NCBI GenBank assembly: GCA_024276995.1
Contig: JAJRWB010000043.1
Span: 66,830 to 130,829, forward strand
Reading direction: 5' to 3'
Source of the DNA: Candidatus Eiseniibacteriota bacterium
GTDB taxonomy: Bacteria; Orphanbacterota; Orphanbacteria; Orphanbacterales; Orphanbacteraceae
Length of the DNA: 64,000 nt
The translations under genes and the position numbers were made by a program. Below the pieces are notes generated by a model. That model searched no databases, was not told the DNA's origin, and saw only the letters and a program-made list of their open reading frames with translations. Positions within the stretch are counted from its first letter, which is position 1. Every line of letters begins with the position of its first letter. Shown piece by piece: positions 24,693 to 33,915 of this stretch.

Positions 24693-24745
24693 CTCTTCCT
24701 CCGTATGGATGGAGCGGCCTCTCCGCCGCCTCTCCCGACCCGCCC

Positions 24746-27148
24746 TCATCGGACGAGCAGCAGTTTTCTCGTCTCCACAAAACCGCCCGCCGCCAACCGG
24801 TAGAAGTAGACACCGCTCGCGACGTCGATGCCGTTTTGATCCTTGCCGTTCCACACGACACTGTGCGAGCCGGCGAGGAGGGGCGCCCGGACGAGGGTCC
24901 GCACGAGACGCCCCGCGGGATCGTACACCGAAAGATCGACGTCGGCTCTTGCGGGGAGATCGAAACCGATCGTGGTGGTCGGGTTGAACGGGTTCGGCCG
25001 GTTCGCGCCGAGACGGGTGCGCCCGGAGAGACCGCCGTCCGTGCCGCCTTCCACCGATACGACTGCGGCCGGGGCGCCGCGGATACCGAAGTCGTCGACG
25101 CCCGCCTCGACCACCGAACCGGGAGCGTCATCGCGGGCGACGAAGCGGAGGCGCATCGTGGCGGTGGGCGCGATGAACGTCGAGACAGGGATCAAAACGA
25201 AACGCCACGATGCGTCGGACGCCATCGTGCTGTCCACCGTGACCCAACTCGTGCCTCCGTTGTTCGAAAGGGAAACGACCCACGGGTCGGTGGCCGGGTT
25301 CGAGCCGGCGTCATTGGAAAACCAGCGGTAATATGTGATCTCCGGATCGACGAGGCCGCTCAGATCGTACACGCCGCTCAGGAGAGTGGTGGCGCCGCCG
25401 TCGACATCATTGGCGCCGATCGTCGCGCCGGGCGAGGACTGTCCCGTGATCCAGCAGAGAACGCCGGGCGCGGCGGTGTGATCGTCCTCCGGCTGCACCG
25501 TCCCGCCGCCCGTGCCGTTCGGATCGACCCGCTCCCAGATGCCTGTGGTGGCGGCGTCCCCGGCCGCCCCCACCATCCACGACGGATCGCTTTCCATGTC
25601 AAGCGCCGTGAGCCACGGTTGCAACGTGAAGTCGGCGACAGACGACCCGCCGTCCACCACGTTCACCGTTGCGGTATCGGGATCGTATCCGAAGCTCGAT
25701 GCGATCACCTGGTATGTTCCCACGGGAACATGGGAGAGCGTATAGGCGCCGGCGGCGTCGGTGATGTCGGAGCGGGGCGCGCCGATAATAGAAACGCCGA
25801 CGCCCCCGAGCGGCGCGCTCGAGGGATCGTTCACGGTGCCGGTGATATATCCGCCCGGAAGAGGAGTGAGCAGGAAGTCGTAGGTTACGGTGGACGCGGT
25901 GACGATGTTCACCACCGCTGTGTCGGGCACGAAACCGTACGCCGAGGCGACGACCGTCTGGTTCCCGCCCGGCGCCGTCATGGCGTACGCTCCCGCGGCA
26001 TCGGTCGAATCGGAAACCGCCGCCGCCGGGATACGCACGACGCCCGGCACGGGAAAAACGCCGCCCGTATCGGTCACCGTGCCGCTCAGCGTACCGGCCC
26101 CGGGCACGTACTTCAGTAGCCACAGACCCGTGGAAAGATCACTGCTGACGATCGTTCCCGACGGGAGATAGGGATAGGTTCCCCACATCCCTTCGTACGG
26201 TCCTCCCGCGCCGAGATATGTGTCGTAGTAGCCGATTTCCACCGGCGCGAACGGGTCGGTGTAGTCGATCACCCTGAGACCTTCGGTGTAATACGAAGCG
26301 TAGCACGTGTCGTTCTTCGCGAAGATGTTATGTATCGACGTGCCGACGCCCGTGCCGAACGAGGAGACCTGGCTGATCGTGCCGAGGTTGGAAATATCCC
26401 AGCAGCGGACGAGGCCGCCCGCCTCTTCGTCTACCGTCAGAAGATAGCCGGGGGTGTTGTCGAGGAGCCACGTGGCGTGACTCGAGTGGCCGTAGCTCAA
26501 CGTGGCGAGGTTCGTCACGCTCGAAGCGTTCGACACGTCGAGAATTCGGAATTCGCCGTCGTAGATGCACCCCACGTACGCCGTGTCGCCGCGCACGTAC
26601 ATGTCGTGGATGTAGCGCACTTCCCATGAGCCGAGCTCCACCGGGTTCACAGGGTCCGTTCCGATATCGAGAATCCGCATGCCGCCCGAGCCGAGGTTCG
26701 AACCGATGATGTACGCCCTCGATGTGACCGAGTCGACGAAGATATTGTGCGCCGTGCTGAACCCGGCGTACGTGTTGACCAGATTCGGGCTGTCGGGATT
26801 GGAGATGTCGACGATCTGCAACCCGCCCCCCGCTCCCTCGGTTACGATGTAGGCGTAGTTGCCGTTCGTCTTCATGTCGCGCCAGATCGAGCTGACCCCC
26901 GTAATATCGCCGACGAGAACGGGATTCCCCGGGTCGGTGACCCTGTAGAAGAGCGTTCCCGTGTTGTAACCGATCATGGCGTACTCGTCCGCACCCGACG
27001 TGAACCCCCAGCAGTCGCTGTAACCGCTCCCTTTCGGGTTCTGGTTGGAAAGGAGGATCACGTTGCTGCTGATCTGCGCCGATGCCGCCCCGGGAAGGAG
27101 CGTGGCGGCGATGAGCAATGCATTCGAAAGAAGGCGGATTCGAGTCAC
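24746..27148 (-). CDS. Large secreted choice-of-anchor B protein with carboxypeptidase-regulatory-like domains
   Basis: This 800-residue exported protein has a signal peptide ending AASAQ. The first 370 residues are LVIVD-type repeats (GLQIVDISNPDSP, GMRILDIGTDPVNP, EFRILDVSNASSV) like its downstream paralogue. Two carboxypeptidase-regulatory-like beta domains follow (LSGTVTDTGGVFPVPGVVR and ITGTVNDPSSAPLGGVGV). A lectin/MAM-like beta domain comes next, and then a FlgD-like tail with NPFNPTTTIGFDLPA and SGVYFYRLAAGG. It is probably a cell-surface protein. The two genes are 53 bp apart on one strand and look like a duplication in which this copy gained extra domains. Confidence 0.85.
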   Translation of the reverse strand: MTRIRLLSNALLIAATLLPGAASAQISSNVILLSNQNPKGSGYSDCWGFTSGADEYAMIGYNTGTLFYRVTDPGNPVLVGDITGVSSIWRDMKTNGNYAYIVTEGAGGGLQIVDISNPDSPNLVNTYAGFSTAHNIFVDSVTSRAYIIGSNLGSGGMRILDIGTDPVNPVELGSWEVRYIHDMYVRGDTAYVGCIYDGEFRILDVSNASSVTNLATLSYGHSSHATWLLDNTPGYLLTVDEEAGGLVRCWDISNLGTISQVSSFGTGVGTSIHNIFAKNDTCYASYYTEGLRVIDYTDPFAPVEIGYYDTYLGAGGPYEGMWGTYPYLPSGTIVSSDLSTGLWLLKYVPGAGTLSGTVTDTGGVFPVPGVVRIPAAAVSDSTDAAGAYAMTAPGGNQTVVASAYGFVPDTAVVNIVTASTVTYDFLLTPLPGGYITGTVNDPSSAPLGGVGVSIIGAPRSDITDAAGAYTLSHVPVGTYQVIASSFGYDPDTATVNVVDGGSSVADFTLQPWLTALDMESDPSWMVGAAGDAATTGIWERVDPNGTGGGTVQPEDDHTAAPGVLCWITGQSSPGATIGANDVDGGATTLLSGVYDLSGLVDPEITYYRWFSNDAGSNPATDPWVVSLSNNGGTSWVTVDSTMASDASWRFVLIPVSTFIAPTATMRLRFVARDDAPGSVVEAGVDDFGIRGAPAAVVSVEGGTDGGLSGRTRLGANRPNPFNPTTTIGFDLPARADVDLSVYDPAGRLVRTLVRAPLLAGSHSVVWNGKDQNGIDVASGVYFYRLAAGGFVETRKLLLVR

Positions 27149-27223
27149 GGGTTCCTCCGGGAAAATGAGTTGGATTCAGGCGTTTTCCGTGTCGGGCAGG
27201 GGAGACGACCCGATACGAAACCC

Positions 27224-27229
27224 ATTATA
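27224..27229 (-). promoter_or_regulatory. Consensus -10 box upstream of the secreted-protein pair
   Basis: On the minus strand the sequence reads TATAAT, the perfect -10 hexamer, about 75 bp before the 800-residue protein gene. The -35 at 17 bp (TTTTCT) is weak. It is a likely promoter for the two choice-of-anchor B genes. Confidence 0.45.
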
Positions 27230-27314
27230 ACAGATAACTTCGGGCGAGAAAAGGGGTTTGAACGTCCCGGCGGGCCCATGTTACACACGGAAGGGGAGAG
27301 GAGGAGAATCGGCA

Positions 27315-29291
27315 TTGAAGAAGATCATCGCTCCTCTTTCGATCTTCCTCCTCGCACTCCTGATTCGGTTCGCCTATCTCCTTTCCCTGCGAGGCACTCC
27401 GGTCACCGAATTACTCCTCATCGACTCAGCCACCTACGAACGGTTCGCTCGGCTGATTCTCGACGGACGTTTCCGCGGCGAGGAAATCTACTCGATGAAC
27501 ATCCTCTATCCCTGGTTCCTCGCGATGATTCACCGGGTCGTTGACGGCGTCACGCCCGTGTTCGTCGTGCAGGCGATTCTCGATGCCGCGACATGCGTGA
27601 TGATCGGCCGCCTCGGGGCGGCGCATTTCGATCGAAGAACCGGCTTGTGGAGCGGAATCATCGCGGCGTTCTATGGACCGTTCGTATTCTATACCGGCGC
27701 GCTTCTCACCCCGGCGGTGATCAACTTCTTCTGCGTCGCCACCCTACTTCTTCTCGCCAGCTATGCCGTCTCGCGCCGGGGTCGTGTCGCGTTTCTCGCC
27801 GGCCTCGCCCTCGGCATCGCCTCTCTCGGCAGAGGAAACAGTGTTCTCCTCGTCCCGTTCGCCGCCTGGTGGTTCATCTCCCTTTCCGGGCCGAGGCGGA
27901 TCGCCGTGCGACACTGGGCCGCTTTCGCCGCGGGCGCCGCCCTCCTTCTCACCGGCGTGACGGCGCGGAACTACTTCGTCGAAGGGAAGATCGTGCCCCT
28001 GTCGGCGAACTACGCCGCTTTCTATATCGGCCACAACGAGAAGTCGAACGGCCTATACACCCTTCCCGATTTCGTGAAGAGCGCCGATTTCGAGGGGGAA
28101 GTGGGTGGCACCCGGAAGGCGGTGGGGCGCCTTCTCGGCAGGGAGGTCACCGTCGCCGAGAGCGCGGCGTATCTTTTCCGCGCCGGGTGGCGTCACATGG
28201 TCCGCCACCCGCTCGACGAGGCGTTCCTCGCGATGAAGAAGTTCTACTATTTCTGGAACGACGTCGAGTCGGGCACGAACCTGAGCTACTACTTCACCCG
28301 CGATTTCTCGGTGCCGCTGCGGGCGCTCCCTTTTACTTTCGGTTGGCTCGTTCCCTTCGCCGCGGCCGGGGCGGTGGCGAACCGGCGCGAGTGGCGGCAC
28401 CACCTGATTCTCTACCTCCACATGGCGGTCTATCCCGCTACGGCGCTCCTCTTTTTCGTTTCCTCGGAGTACAGGCTTCCCTTGGTGCCGGCGATTATCC
28501 CTTTCGCCGCGGCGGGGGCGATCGGGGCGTTCGGCGGGCTCGGCGCGCGATTGCGCCGGCACCGGTCGGGAACAGGCCGTCTTTTCGCGTTTCCCGCCGC
28601 GACCGGCCCGCTTCTCGCATTTCTCGCCGCGGCGCTCTTCTGCAATTTCCGATCGCCCCTGTTGAAGGCGCAATCGCTGAAGCGTGTCGACTACCTCAAT
28701 TTCGGTGTTCTCTACGCGAGGGAAGGAAAGCTCGATCGCGCCGTCGCCATGTTTGAGCGCTCCCTCGATATCGATCCCCGGTTCGGCCCGGCGCACGAAG
28801 CGCTTTCGGATATCTTCCGCCGCCGAGGGGACGATCGGCGCGCCGCGGCGGAGCTCGAGCTGGCCCGGCGTTACAGGCTGGGCGGGCAGTACACCAGGGG
28901 CGGCGCCGCGCGCTATGATGAAGCGACCGAGGCGATGCTTCGGGCGGCGAACCTCTACAACAGCGGGGAATACGCCGCCGCGCTGAAGGGATTCACCCTC
29001 CTCCACGAGCGCTACCGAGCGGCGGAAGACACGGTGGTTGCCCAGAAGCTGCTGAACAATATCGGCCTTTGCCGCTACAAGCTGGGTGAGTTCGATGAAG
29101 CTGAAGAGGCGTTCGAAACGCTCATCGAAGAGGACCCGGGGTACGCGAAGGCGTATTACAACCTCGGCCGGGTGCGCGAAGCGGAGGGGCGGCGGGCCGA
29201 GGCGCTTCGCCTCTACGAAAACGCCTTCGCCGTGGAGCCGTTTTACGACAAGGCGAGACAGGCGTGGAAGAAGCTCGCGGGGAAACGTTAG
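27315..29291 (+). CDS. GT39-type membrane glycosyltransferase with C-terminal TPRs
   Basis: This 658-residue integral membrane protein resembles PMT/ArnT-like dolichyl- or undecaprenyl-phosphate glycosyltransferases. The first membrane helix is IIAPLSIFLLALLIRFAYLL, followed by the loop IDSATYERFARLILDGRF with the conserved Asp. About ten more hydrophobic segments follow. From about residue 455 it changes to soluble TPR repeats (LNFGVLYAREGKLDRAVAMFERSLDIDP and later copies). The TTG at 27315 has GGAG upstream; a TTG at 27258 is less likely because it adds a non-hydrophobic leader. The sugar and the acceptor are unknown. Confidence 0.8.
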   Translation: MKKIIAPLSIFLLALLIRFAYLLSLRGTPVTELLLIDSATYERFARLILDGRFRGEEIYSMNILYPWFLAMIHRVVDGVTPVFVVQAILDAATCVMIGRLGAAHFDRRTGLWSGIIAAFYGPFVFYTGALLTPAVINFFCVATLLLLASYAVSRRGRVAFLAGLALGIASLGRGNSVLLVPFAAWWFISLSGPRRIAVRHWAAFAAGAALLLTGVTARNYFVEGKIVPLSANYAAFYIGHNEKSNGLYTLPDFVKSADFEGEVGGTRKAVGRLLGREVTVAESAAYLFRAGWRHMVRHPLDEAFLAMKKFYYFWNDVESGTNLSYYFTRDFSVPLRALPFTFGWLVPFAAAGAVANRREWRHHLILYLHMAVYPATALLFFVSSEYRLPLVPAIIPFAAAGAIGAFGGLGARLRRHRSGTGRLFAFPAATGPLLAFLAAALFCNFRSPLLKAQSLKRVDYLNFGVLYAREGKLDRAVAMFERSLDIDPRFGPAHEALSDIFRRRGDDRRAAAELELARRYRLGGQYTRGGAARYDEATEAMLRAANLYNSGEYAAALKGFTLLHERYRAAEDTVVAQKLLNNIGLCRYKLGEFDEAEEAFETLIEEDPGYAKAYYNLGRVREAEGRRAEALRLYENAFAVEPFYDKARQAWKKLAGKR

Positions 29292-29301
29292 AGCGGGCCG
29301 G

Positions 29302-30354
29302 TCAGTTCGGCGGCATCTCCCGGATATACAGGTCGCGCTTCGGGTAGGGAATCTCGATTCCCGCCGATCGGAACTCCCGTATTACCCTGCAGTTCAGCCT
29401 GTCGACCACCCTTCCGCGAAGTACCGGCTCGTCGATCCACGCGAGGAGTTCGAAAACAAGGGCGGAATCGCCGAATTCACGGAACCGCACTCGCGGCTCC
29501 GGCGATTCGCACACATGTTCTTCCTCCAGGGCGGCGTTGGTGAGCACCTCTCTCACCTTGTCGATGTCGGAGTCGTACGCCACTCCCACGCGGACGCGCA
29601 CCCGTTCCTTGTCATAAGGTCCGCCCGTCTCGTTGACGATCTTCGAATTGCCCATCACCGCGTTCGGAACGGTGATCTCGATGTCGTCTCTCGTCAGGAT
29701 GCGGGTACTTCTCAAGCCGATGTCGGTCACCCTTCCCCGCTCCCCCGTATCGAGAATGATGAAGTCGCCGAGCTTGTAGGGCGAGTCGACGATGATGAAA
29801 ATGCCCGAGAAGAGATTGGCGAGGGTATCTTTCGCCGCGAAACCGAGGGCGACTCCGGCGATACCGGCGGAGGCGACCCATCCGGTGATGTCGACGTGCC
29901 AGCTGACGAGTACGAAGTAGATCGCCGCGCCGAATACCAGGACGAAAGCGAGGTTCTCGAAAAGCGGCTGCGTTCTCGGTTGCACGAGCCGGTTCGGCCC
30001 TCTCCCGCGCCCCGCCGTCTCGAGCAGGATCCGTATGATCCCCACCGCGGCGAGCGCCCAGAGGAAAACGCCCATCGTTTTCGCCAGCCGCCGGAAGAGC
30101 GTTGTCGCCGTTTCGCCGAATCCGAACTGCGCGAAGGCGAGCGAGAACCCGATGAGGAGAAAGGTCCAGTGGATCGGCCTGTGGAGAATGCGGACGATCT
30201 TGTCGTCCACCTCGGTTTTCGTCTTCAGCGCGAGACGGAGAAGCACGCGCGTGCTGATCTGGTCCGCCAGGTACGCCGCGACAATGGCGGCGACGAAGTA
30301 CGCGCCTCCACGGACATAGTGATTCTCGAAGAACAGCTCGATTCCCGCGTTCAT
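29302..30354 (-). CDS. MscS-family mechanosensitive ion channel
   Basis: This is a 350-residue small-conductance mechanosensitive channel. Several N-terminal helices lead to the pore region GWVASAGIAGVALGFAAKDTLANLFSG, which corresponds to MscS TM3. The beta domain follows, with GDFIILDTGERGRVTDIGLRSTRI and VPNAVMGNSKIVN. The C-terminal domain ends in IPYPKRDLYI, as in many MscS proteins (IPFPQRDVH). It protects cells against osmotic downshock. The ATG at 30354 is chosen with a GGGGAGG upstream. It converges on the GT39 gene. Confidence 0.92.
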   Translation of the reverse strand: MNAGIELFFENHYVRGGAYFVAAIVAAYLADQISTRVLLRLALKTKTEVDDKIVRILHRPIHWTFLLIGFSLAFAQFGFGETATTLFRRLAKTMGVFLWALAAVGIIRILLETAGRGRGPNRLVQPRTQPLFENLAFVLVFGAAIYFVLVSWHVDITGWVASAGIAGVALGFAAKDTLANLFSGIFIIVDSPYKLGDFIILDTGERGRVTDIGLRSTRILTRDDIEITVPNAVMGNSKIVNETGGPYDKERVRVRVGVAYDSDIDKVREVLTNAALEEEHVCESPEPRVRFREFGDSALVFELLAWIDEPVLRGRVVDRLNCRVIREFRSAGIEIPYPKRDLYIREMPPN

Positions 30355-30450
30355 GCGCCATGCCTCCCCGTGGACCACGGTTCGATCGTGTCGATGACCG
30401 TACCCGATCGTCCGGGAGAGGGCAACCGTGCCGGATGGGGGAGTGGTCCG

Positions 30451-32703
30451 TCACTTCACAAGCACCACGCGGATCGTCTGCCGATAGGGAGGCGCCTCGA
30501 GGCGCACGAAGTAGATTCCCGGCGCCATATCGTCCATGGCGATTCTGAGGGAGTGGTTTCCCCCCGGGAGCCTCCCTTCCGTCCGCCTCCCGACCTCCCG
30601 GCCGCGCACGTCGAAGAGAGTCCAGCGGACGGCCGCCGGGCGGGGGAGATGGAAGCTCACATTCACCCCCGAAGAGGCGGGCATCGGGCCGGTCGAAGAG
30701 AGACTCCATCCCTCTTCTTCCCCGGCCGCCGAGGGGATGCCCACCGTCGGGCCGTACTTGAGGGAGTGACCCCCGTCGGTCCACGGCTCGTAGTCGACGA
30801 ACTCCCCCGCGGCGCCGATCTTCGAGGCGATCTCCTCGCCGTCGATGGTTCCCCAGTAATTGAATTCGGCCTGGACGGTGGGGCAGCCGTTGCATGTCAG
30901 GCTCAGCGGGGAGGACGACGCGACGAAATCATTCGCTTCATCGAGGCTCCCGCCAAGGGTCAAACGCGCGTCCGCGGCGAGATCGCCTCCCACCGCTTTG
31001 GAGATGAAGAAGGAATTCGAGATCGTCGTCGACGCATCTCCCGACGGGATGACGATCGCCTCGTCCCAAAGATTCATACTCGTGAACCGGCATCCGGCGA
31101 CACGGTTCACCCCGTGGGGGGCGACCTTCAGGTTGTAGAGAGGCATGAGGAAGGGCACTTTCCATGTGAATTCGAAACCTCGTCCCGGGGCGCCGATCGT
31201 CACGCCGGTCGTGCCGTGGAGGAGGCGCGCCCCGTACGAGAGGGGGAGCGCCGTCCAGAAGGTCGAATCGGCGCCGCCGGTGCTCAGGAAGGTCACTCCT
31301 CCCCGGATTTTCACGCCGCCGCGGTAGCTTCCGGGGGAGACGAGCACCGTGTCCCCCGGCAGGGCGCAAGCGGCCGCCCAGGCGATTCCCGGGAACGGTT
31401 CGGGTACGGTCAGCACTTCCGGCGCGGGTCGTTCCGGAGACGCGCCTGCATACGGGGTGAAATCGCCCCCCCCGGTGAAACGGTCCCACCCGTCGTTGAA
31501 ACATGGTCCCCCCGGAGCGGCGTTCCCGCAATCGTCGATCAGCCACGCCGTCACGGGAAAGGAGTCGAAAAACTCGCACGTCCTGCCGCAGTAGGTCGGC
31601 ACAAAGAGCGTTCCGAACGGGATATTCGCCCCGGCCCACGCTCGTCCCGGCTCTGCGGCGAAGTCGATCGTTTCCGGTTCGGGGAGGATCTCCACCGCCA
31701 GGTCGCCCCAGTGGAGCCATCGACCGCACCGTTCGACGATCTCGTCGGGCGCCCCGCAACCGGGGATGTCGGGGCCGACGTCGGTCCACGTTCCCGGCGC
31801 TGGGTAGTTCCCGTGCCCCCCGGCACCCCCGTGGACGTCGCCTCCGCACCCGGTGGCGTCGCACAAGTCGCACGCCCAGTCGGATGTTCCCCCCACCCAC
31901 ACCACCGGGTGGGTACCGTCGGCGATGATCATCGACGAGGTGTCCCGTTCGGTGTAGTGGAGATGGAAATAGAAGGCGCACGACACGATTTCCGCCGTCT
32001 GCGGGTCGTCGGATGAGACCTTCACATTCAGATGCTCCCAGTCCCCCTCATGGTTGTTCACCCAATTGTTGTACGGATAGAAGAACCAGTACTGGATCAC
32101 TACGTCGCCGCCGCTCCGGAAGAGATGGACGTACGTGGTGGCGTCGAGAGAGTCCGCCGGCGGATGGGCGGAGGAGCCGTTCGCCAGGAGATCCTCCCAT
32201 TCGGCGGGGCAGTCGACGCCCGGTCCGCCGTAGTCGGGATAGAGCCTCACATAGTAGATGTAGTACGCCGCGCCCGGGGGGGCGCCCACGTAGGTGATCG
32301 CGTTGCCATCCCAGCCGAAGCCGGAGTAGTCGAACAAGGGGCTCGAAAAGGAGGGCGCCGGATTCCACCCGGGATCGGTGGTACGCGCCACGGTGACCAC
32401 CTGCCCCGCCGCATTGTACACCGCCGCCCAGAGGAGATCGGCGGTGAGACCATCACTTCCCCGTCCCAGCACCGTCACGGGGAGCGGTTTCATTCTGGAG
32501 TTTTCGCCGTCCGGGAAGACGAGCGACGGCCTGAACTTCATCGCCAGGTCGATCTCGTTTCCATCGTCGATGCCGTTGCCGTCCAGGTCGGCGCCTTGCG
32601 CGGCGGACATGCCGCCGGCGGCGAGAACCGCCGCCGTCCACAGAATCGCCGCCGTCCTTCCTTTTCCCAGCCTTCCGAATCCGGTCCCGTCCCGCAACCT
32701 CAT
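30451..32703 (-). CDS. Large secreted protein with Vps62-like and FlgD-like C-terminal regions
   Basis: This 750-residue protein is predicted to be exported (signal peptide ending MSAAQGA). An EF-hand/dockerin-like stretch, LDGNGIDDGNEID, follows at once. A central part resembles Vps62/DUF946-type proteins (IQYWFFYPYNNWVNNHEGDW, then SCAFYFHLHY). A right-handed beta-helix-like section follows (DTVLVSPGSYRGGVKIRGGV...). The last 90 residues form a FlgD-like tail (FHLPRPAAVRWTLFDVRG, GGNHSLRI, PGIYFVRLEAPPYR), so it is probably surface-sorted. The start at 32703 has GGGAGGGG upstream. Function is unknown. Confidence 0.75.
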   Translation of the reverse strand: MRLRDGTGFGRLGKGRTAAILWTAAVLAAGGMSAAQGADLDGNGIDDGNEIDLAMKFRPSLVFPDGENSRMKPLPVTVLGRGSDGLTADLLWAAVYNAAGQVVTVARTTDPGWNPAPSFSSPLFDYSGFGWDGNAITYVGAPPGAAYYIYYVRLYPDYGGPGVDCPAEWEDLLANGSSAHPPADSLDATTYVHLFRSGGDVVIQYWFFYPYNNWVNNHEGDWEHLNVKVSSDDPQTAEIVSCAFYFHLHYTERDTSSMIIADGTHPVVWVGGTSDWACDLCDATGCGGDVHGGAGGHGNYPAPGTWTDVGPDIPGCGAPDEIVERCGRWLHWGDLAVEILPEPETIDFAAEPGRAWAGANIPFGTLFVPTYCGRTCEFFDSFPVTAWLIDDCGNAAPGGPCFNDGWDRFTGGGDFTPYAGASPERPAPEVLTVPEPFPGIAWAAACALPGDTVLVSPGSYRGGVKIRGGVTFLSTGGADSTFWTALPLSYGARLLHGTTGVTIGAPGRGFEFTWKVPFLMPLYNLKVAPHGVNRVAGCRFTSMNLWDEAIVIPSGDASTTISNSFFISKAVGGDLAADARLTLGGSLDEANDFVASSSPLSLTCNGCPTVQAEFNYWGTIDGEEIASKIGAAGEFVDYEPWTDGGHSLKYGPTVGIPSAAGEEEGWSLSSTGPMPASSGVNVSFHLPRPAAVRWTLFDVRGREVGRRTEGRLPGGNHSLRIAMDDMAPGIYFVRLEAPPYRQTIRVVLVK

Positions 32704-32890
32704 CCCATCCCCTCCCGTCACGCCGACCCGGCTCATTCCGCGCCGGCACGGGAGGGGCATATGCAGATCCCGTACCGCCGGCGAAACGCGTCCCGCCGCC
32801 GCCGCCGCCGATTTCGCCGTTGGAGGGGGTCATATCGTTGCCGTCCGCCGCCCATCGTATGGGCAGTCCGGTCGCGCCGAGACGAGAAAC

Positions 32891-32918
32891 CCCCCCGGAA
32901 GCGTTCGCCTCCGGGGGG
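32891..32918 (-). terminator. Terminator of the beta-barrel gene
   Basis: Positions 32891-32903 and 32906-32918 pair over 13 bp with one mismatch and a two-base loop. On the minus strand the hairpin is followed by GTTTCTC. It lies about 25 bp after the outer-membrane protein gene. Confidence 0.65.
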
Positions 32919-32943
32919 AATCGATTCTGGAAGGGCGTTCCCC

Positions 32944-33591
32944 TCAGTCCATATCGAAGTAGACGGTCATGGTGGCCATCACGGTGCCGAAGGGACCGAT
33001 GTTCCAGCCGCTTCCCTCCACCGAGGAGGTGCCGCTCCCCTGGAAATCGTCCTCGGTCTTGTTCTTCGAGTAACCGAATCCGAAGGTGTAGTCGCCGCCG
33101 AGAGAGACGGTCTCGCGGATGAAGTACTCGAAACCGAGCATGGCGGCCGCTCCGAACAAGAGGCTGGACGTCTTCTCCTCGAGGAGAGTTCCGTCGGAAG
33201 GATTCGACGATACCGACTTCGTATCCTTGTTCCGGGTCCAGCCGAAGTTCACCATGCCTCCGAGATAAGGAGTCACCCGGTCGGTGGTGGCCATGTTCTT
33301 CTGGATCCCCACGCCGGCGACGAGCGTCGTAACCGACTGCTCCGGATCCGAATTGCCGCTCACCGAGGCGTCCTGGGTGGTGTTGTTGTGGCCCAGGCCG
33401 GCGCGGATGAGGAGATACTTGTCGGGCCCCATGGCGTTCTTCAGGCCGATCGAGCCTCCCCGGATCGGGGTGACACCCAAGTTATCCAGTCCGTTGAAGG
33501 TGAAGGTCATCCCCATGTCGTTGGCGCCGAACACGGCAGCCGGGCCGACGAGGAAAGTGCAGAACAGAATCGCCAATACAGCCTTCTTCAT
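32944..33591 (-). CDS. Outer-membrane beta-barrel protein
   Basis: This 215-residue exported protein has a clear signal peptide (MKKAVLAILFCTFLVGPAAVFGA). The rest alternates hydrophobic and polar residues in strands such as YLLIRAGLGH, VTTLVAGVGIQKN, TPYLGGMVNFGW, SLLFGAAAMLGFEYFI and FGTVMATMTVYFDMD. It ends with an aromatic strand near the C-terminus, as in OmpA/OmpW-like 8-strand barrels. It is a single-gene unit with its own promoter and terminator. Confidence 0.8.
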   Translation of the reverse strand: MKKAVLAILFCTFLVGPAAVFGANDMGMTFTFNGLDNLGVTPIRGGSIGLKNAMGPDKYLLIRAGLGHNNTTQDASVSGNSDPEQSVTTLVAGVGIQKNMATTDRVTPYLGGMVNFGWTRNKDTKSVSSNPSDGTLLEEKTSSLLFGAAAMLGFEYFIRETVSLGGDYTFGFGYSKNKTEDDFQGSGTSSVEGSGWNIGPFGTVMATMTVYFDMD

Positions 33592-33745
33592 GATGGTCCC
33601 TCCCATGGTTGAAGGCGTTTCGTCGTTGTACCGTCGCTCCTTCCCCCGGGGGAAATGGCGGCGGTGCTTTTCTTCTTCCGGAAGAATCCGCGACCCCGGC
33701 GGTCCGGATACGTCTCCCGGGAGGCGCCTGATTCGAGGCCGCCGA

Positions 33746-33774
33746 AAGGTAACTTTCTCACCGTTGAGTGTCAA
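33746..33774 (-). promoter_or_regulatory. Promoter of the beta-barrel gene
   Basis: On the minus strand TTGACA (33774-33769), exactly 17 bp and TACCTT (33751-33746) form a strong sigma-70 promoter. It gives a leader of about 150 nt before the start codon. The rest of the 324-bp gap (33592-33915) shows no gene. Confidence 0.6.
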
Positions 33775-33915
33775 GAAAAAAGAAAAGCCTGTAATGGCGT
33801 GAAATACAACGGGTTACAGAAGAATAAACCTTCCCGGGAGCGGGCGGGCCTTTTCTCTTCCTCTTGCGCCGTGTTCATCTTGCGGCTGTCGCGACGGGGC
33901 GGTACGCTCAGGTTC

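Noticed and set aside
29086-32016. A 976-codon plus-strand open frame across two minus-strand genes
   Set aside because: It overlaps the MscS and Vps62-like genes in antisense, has no family motif and spans an intergenic boundary. It is explained by high GC3.
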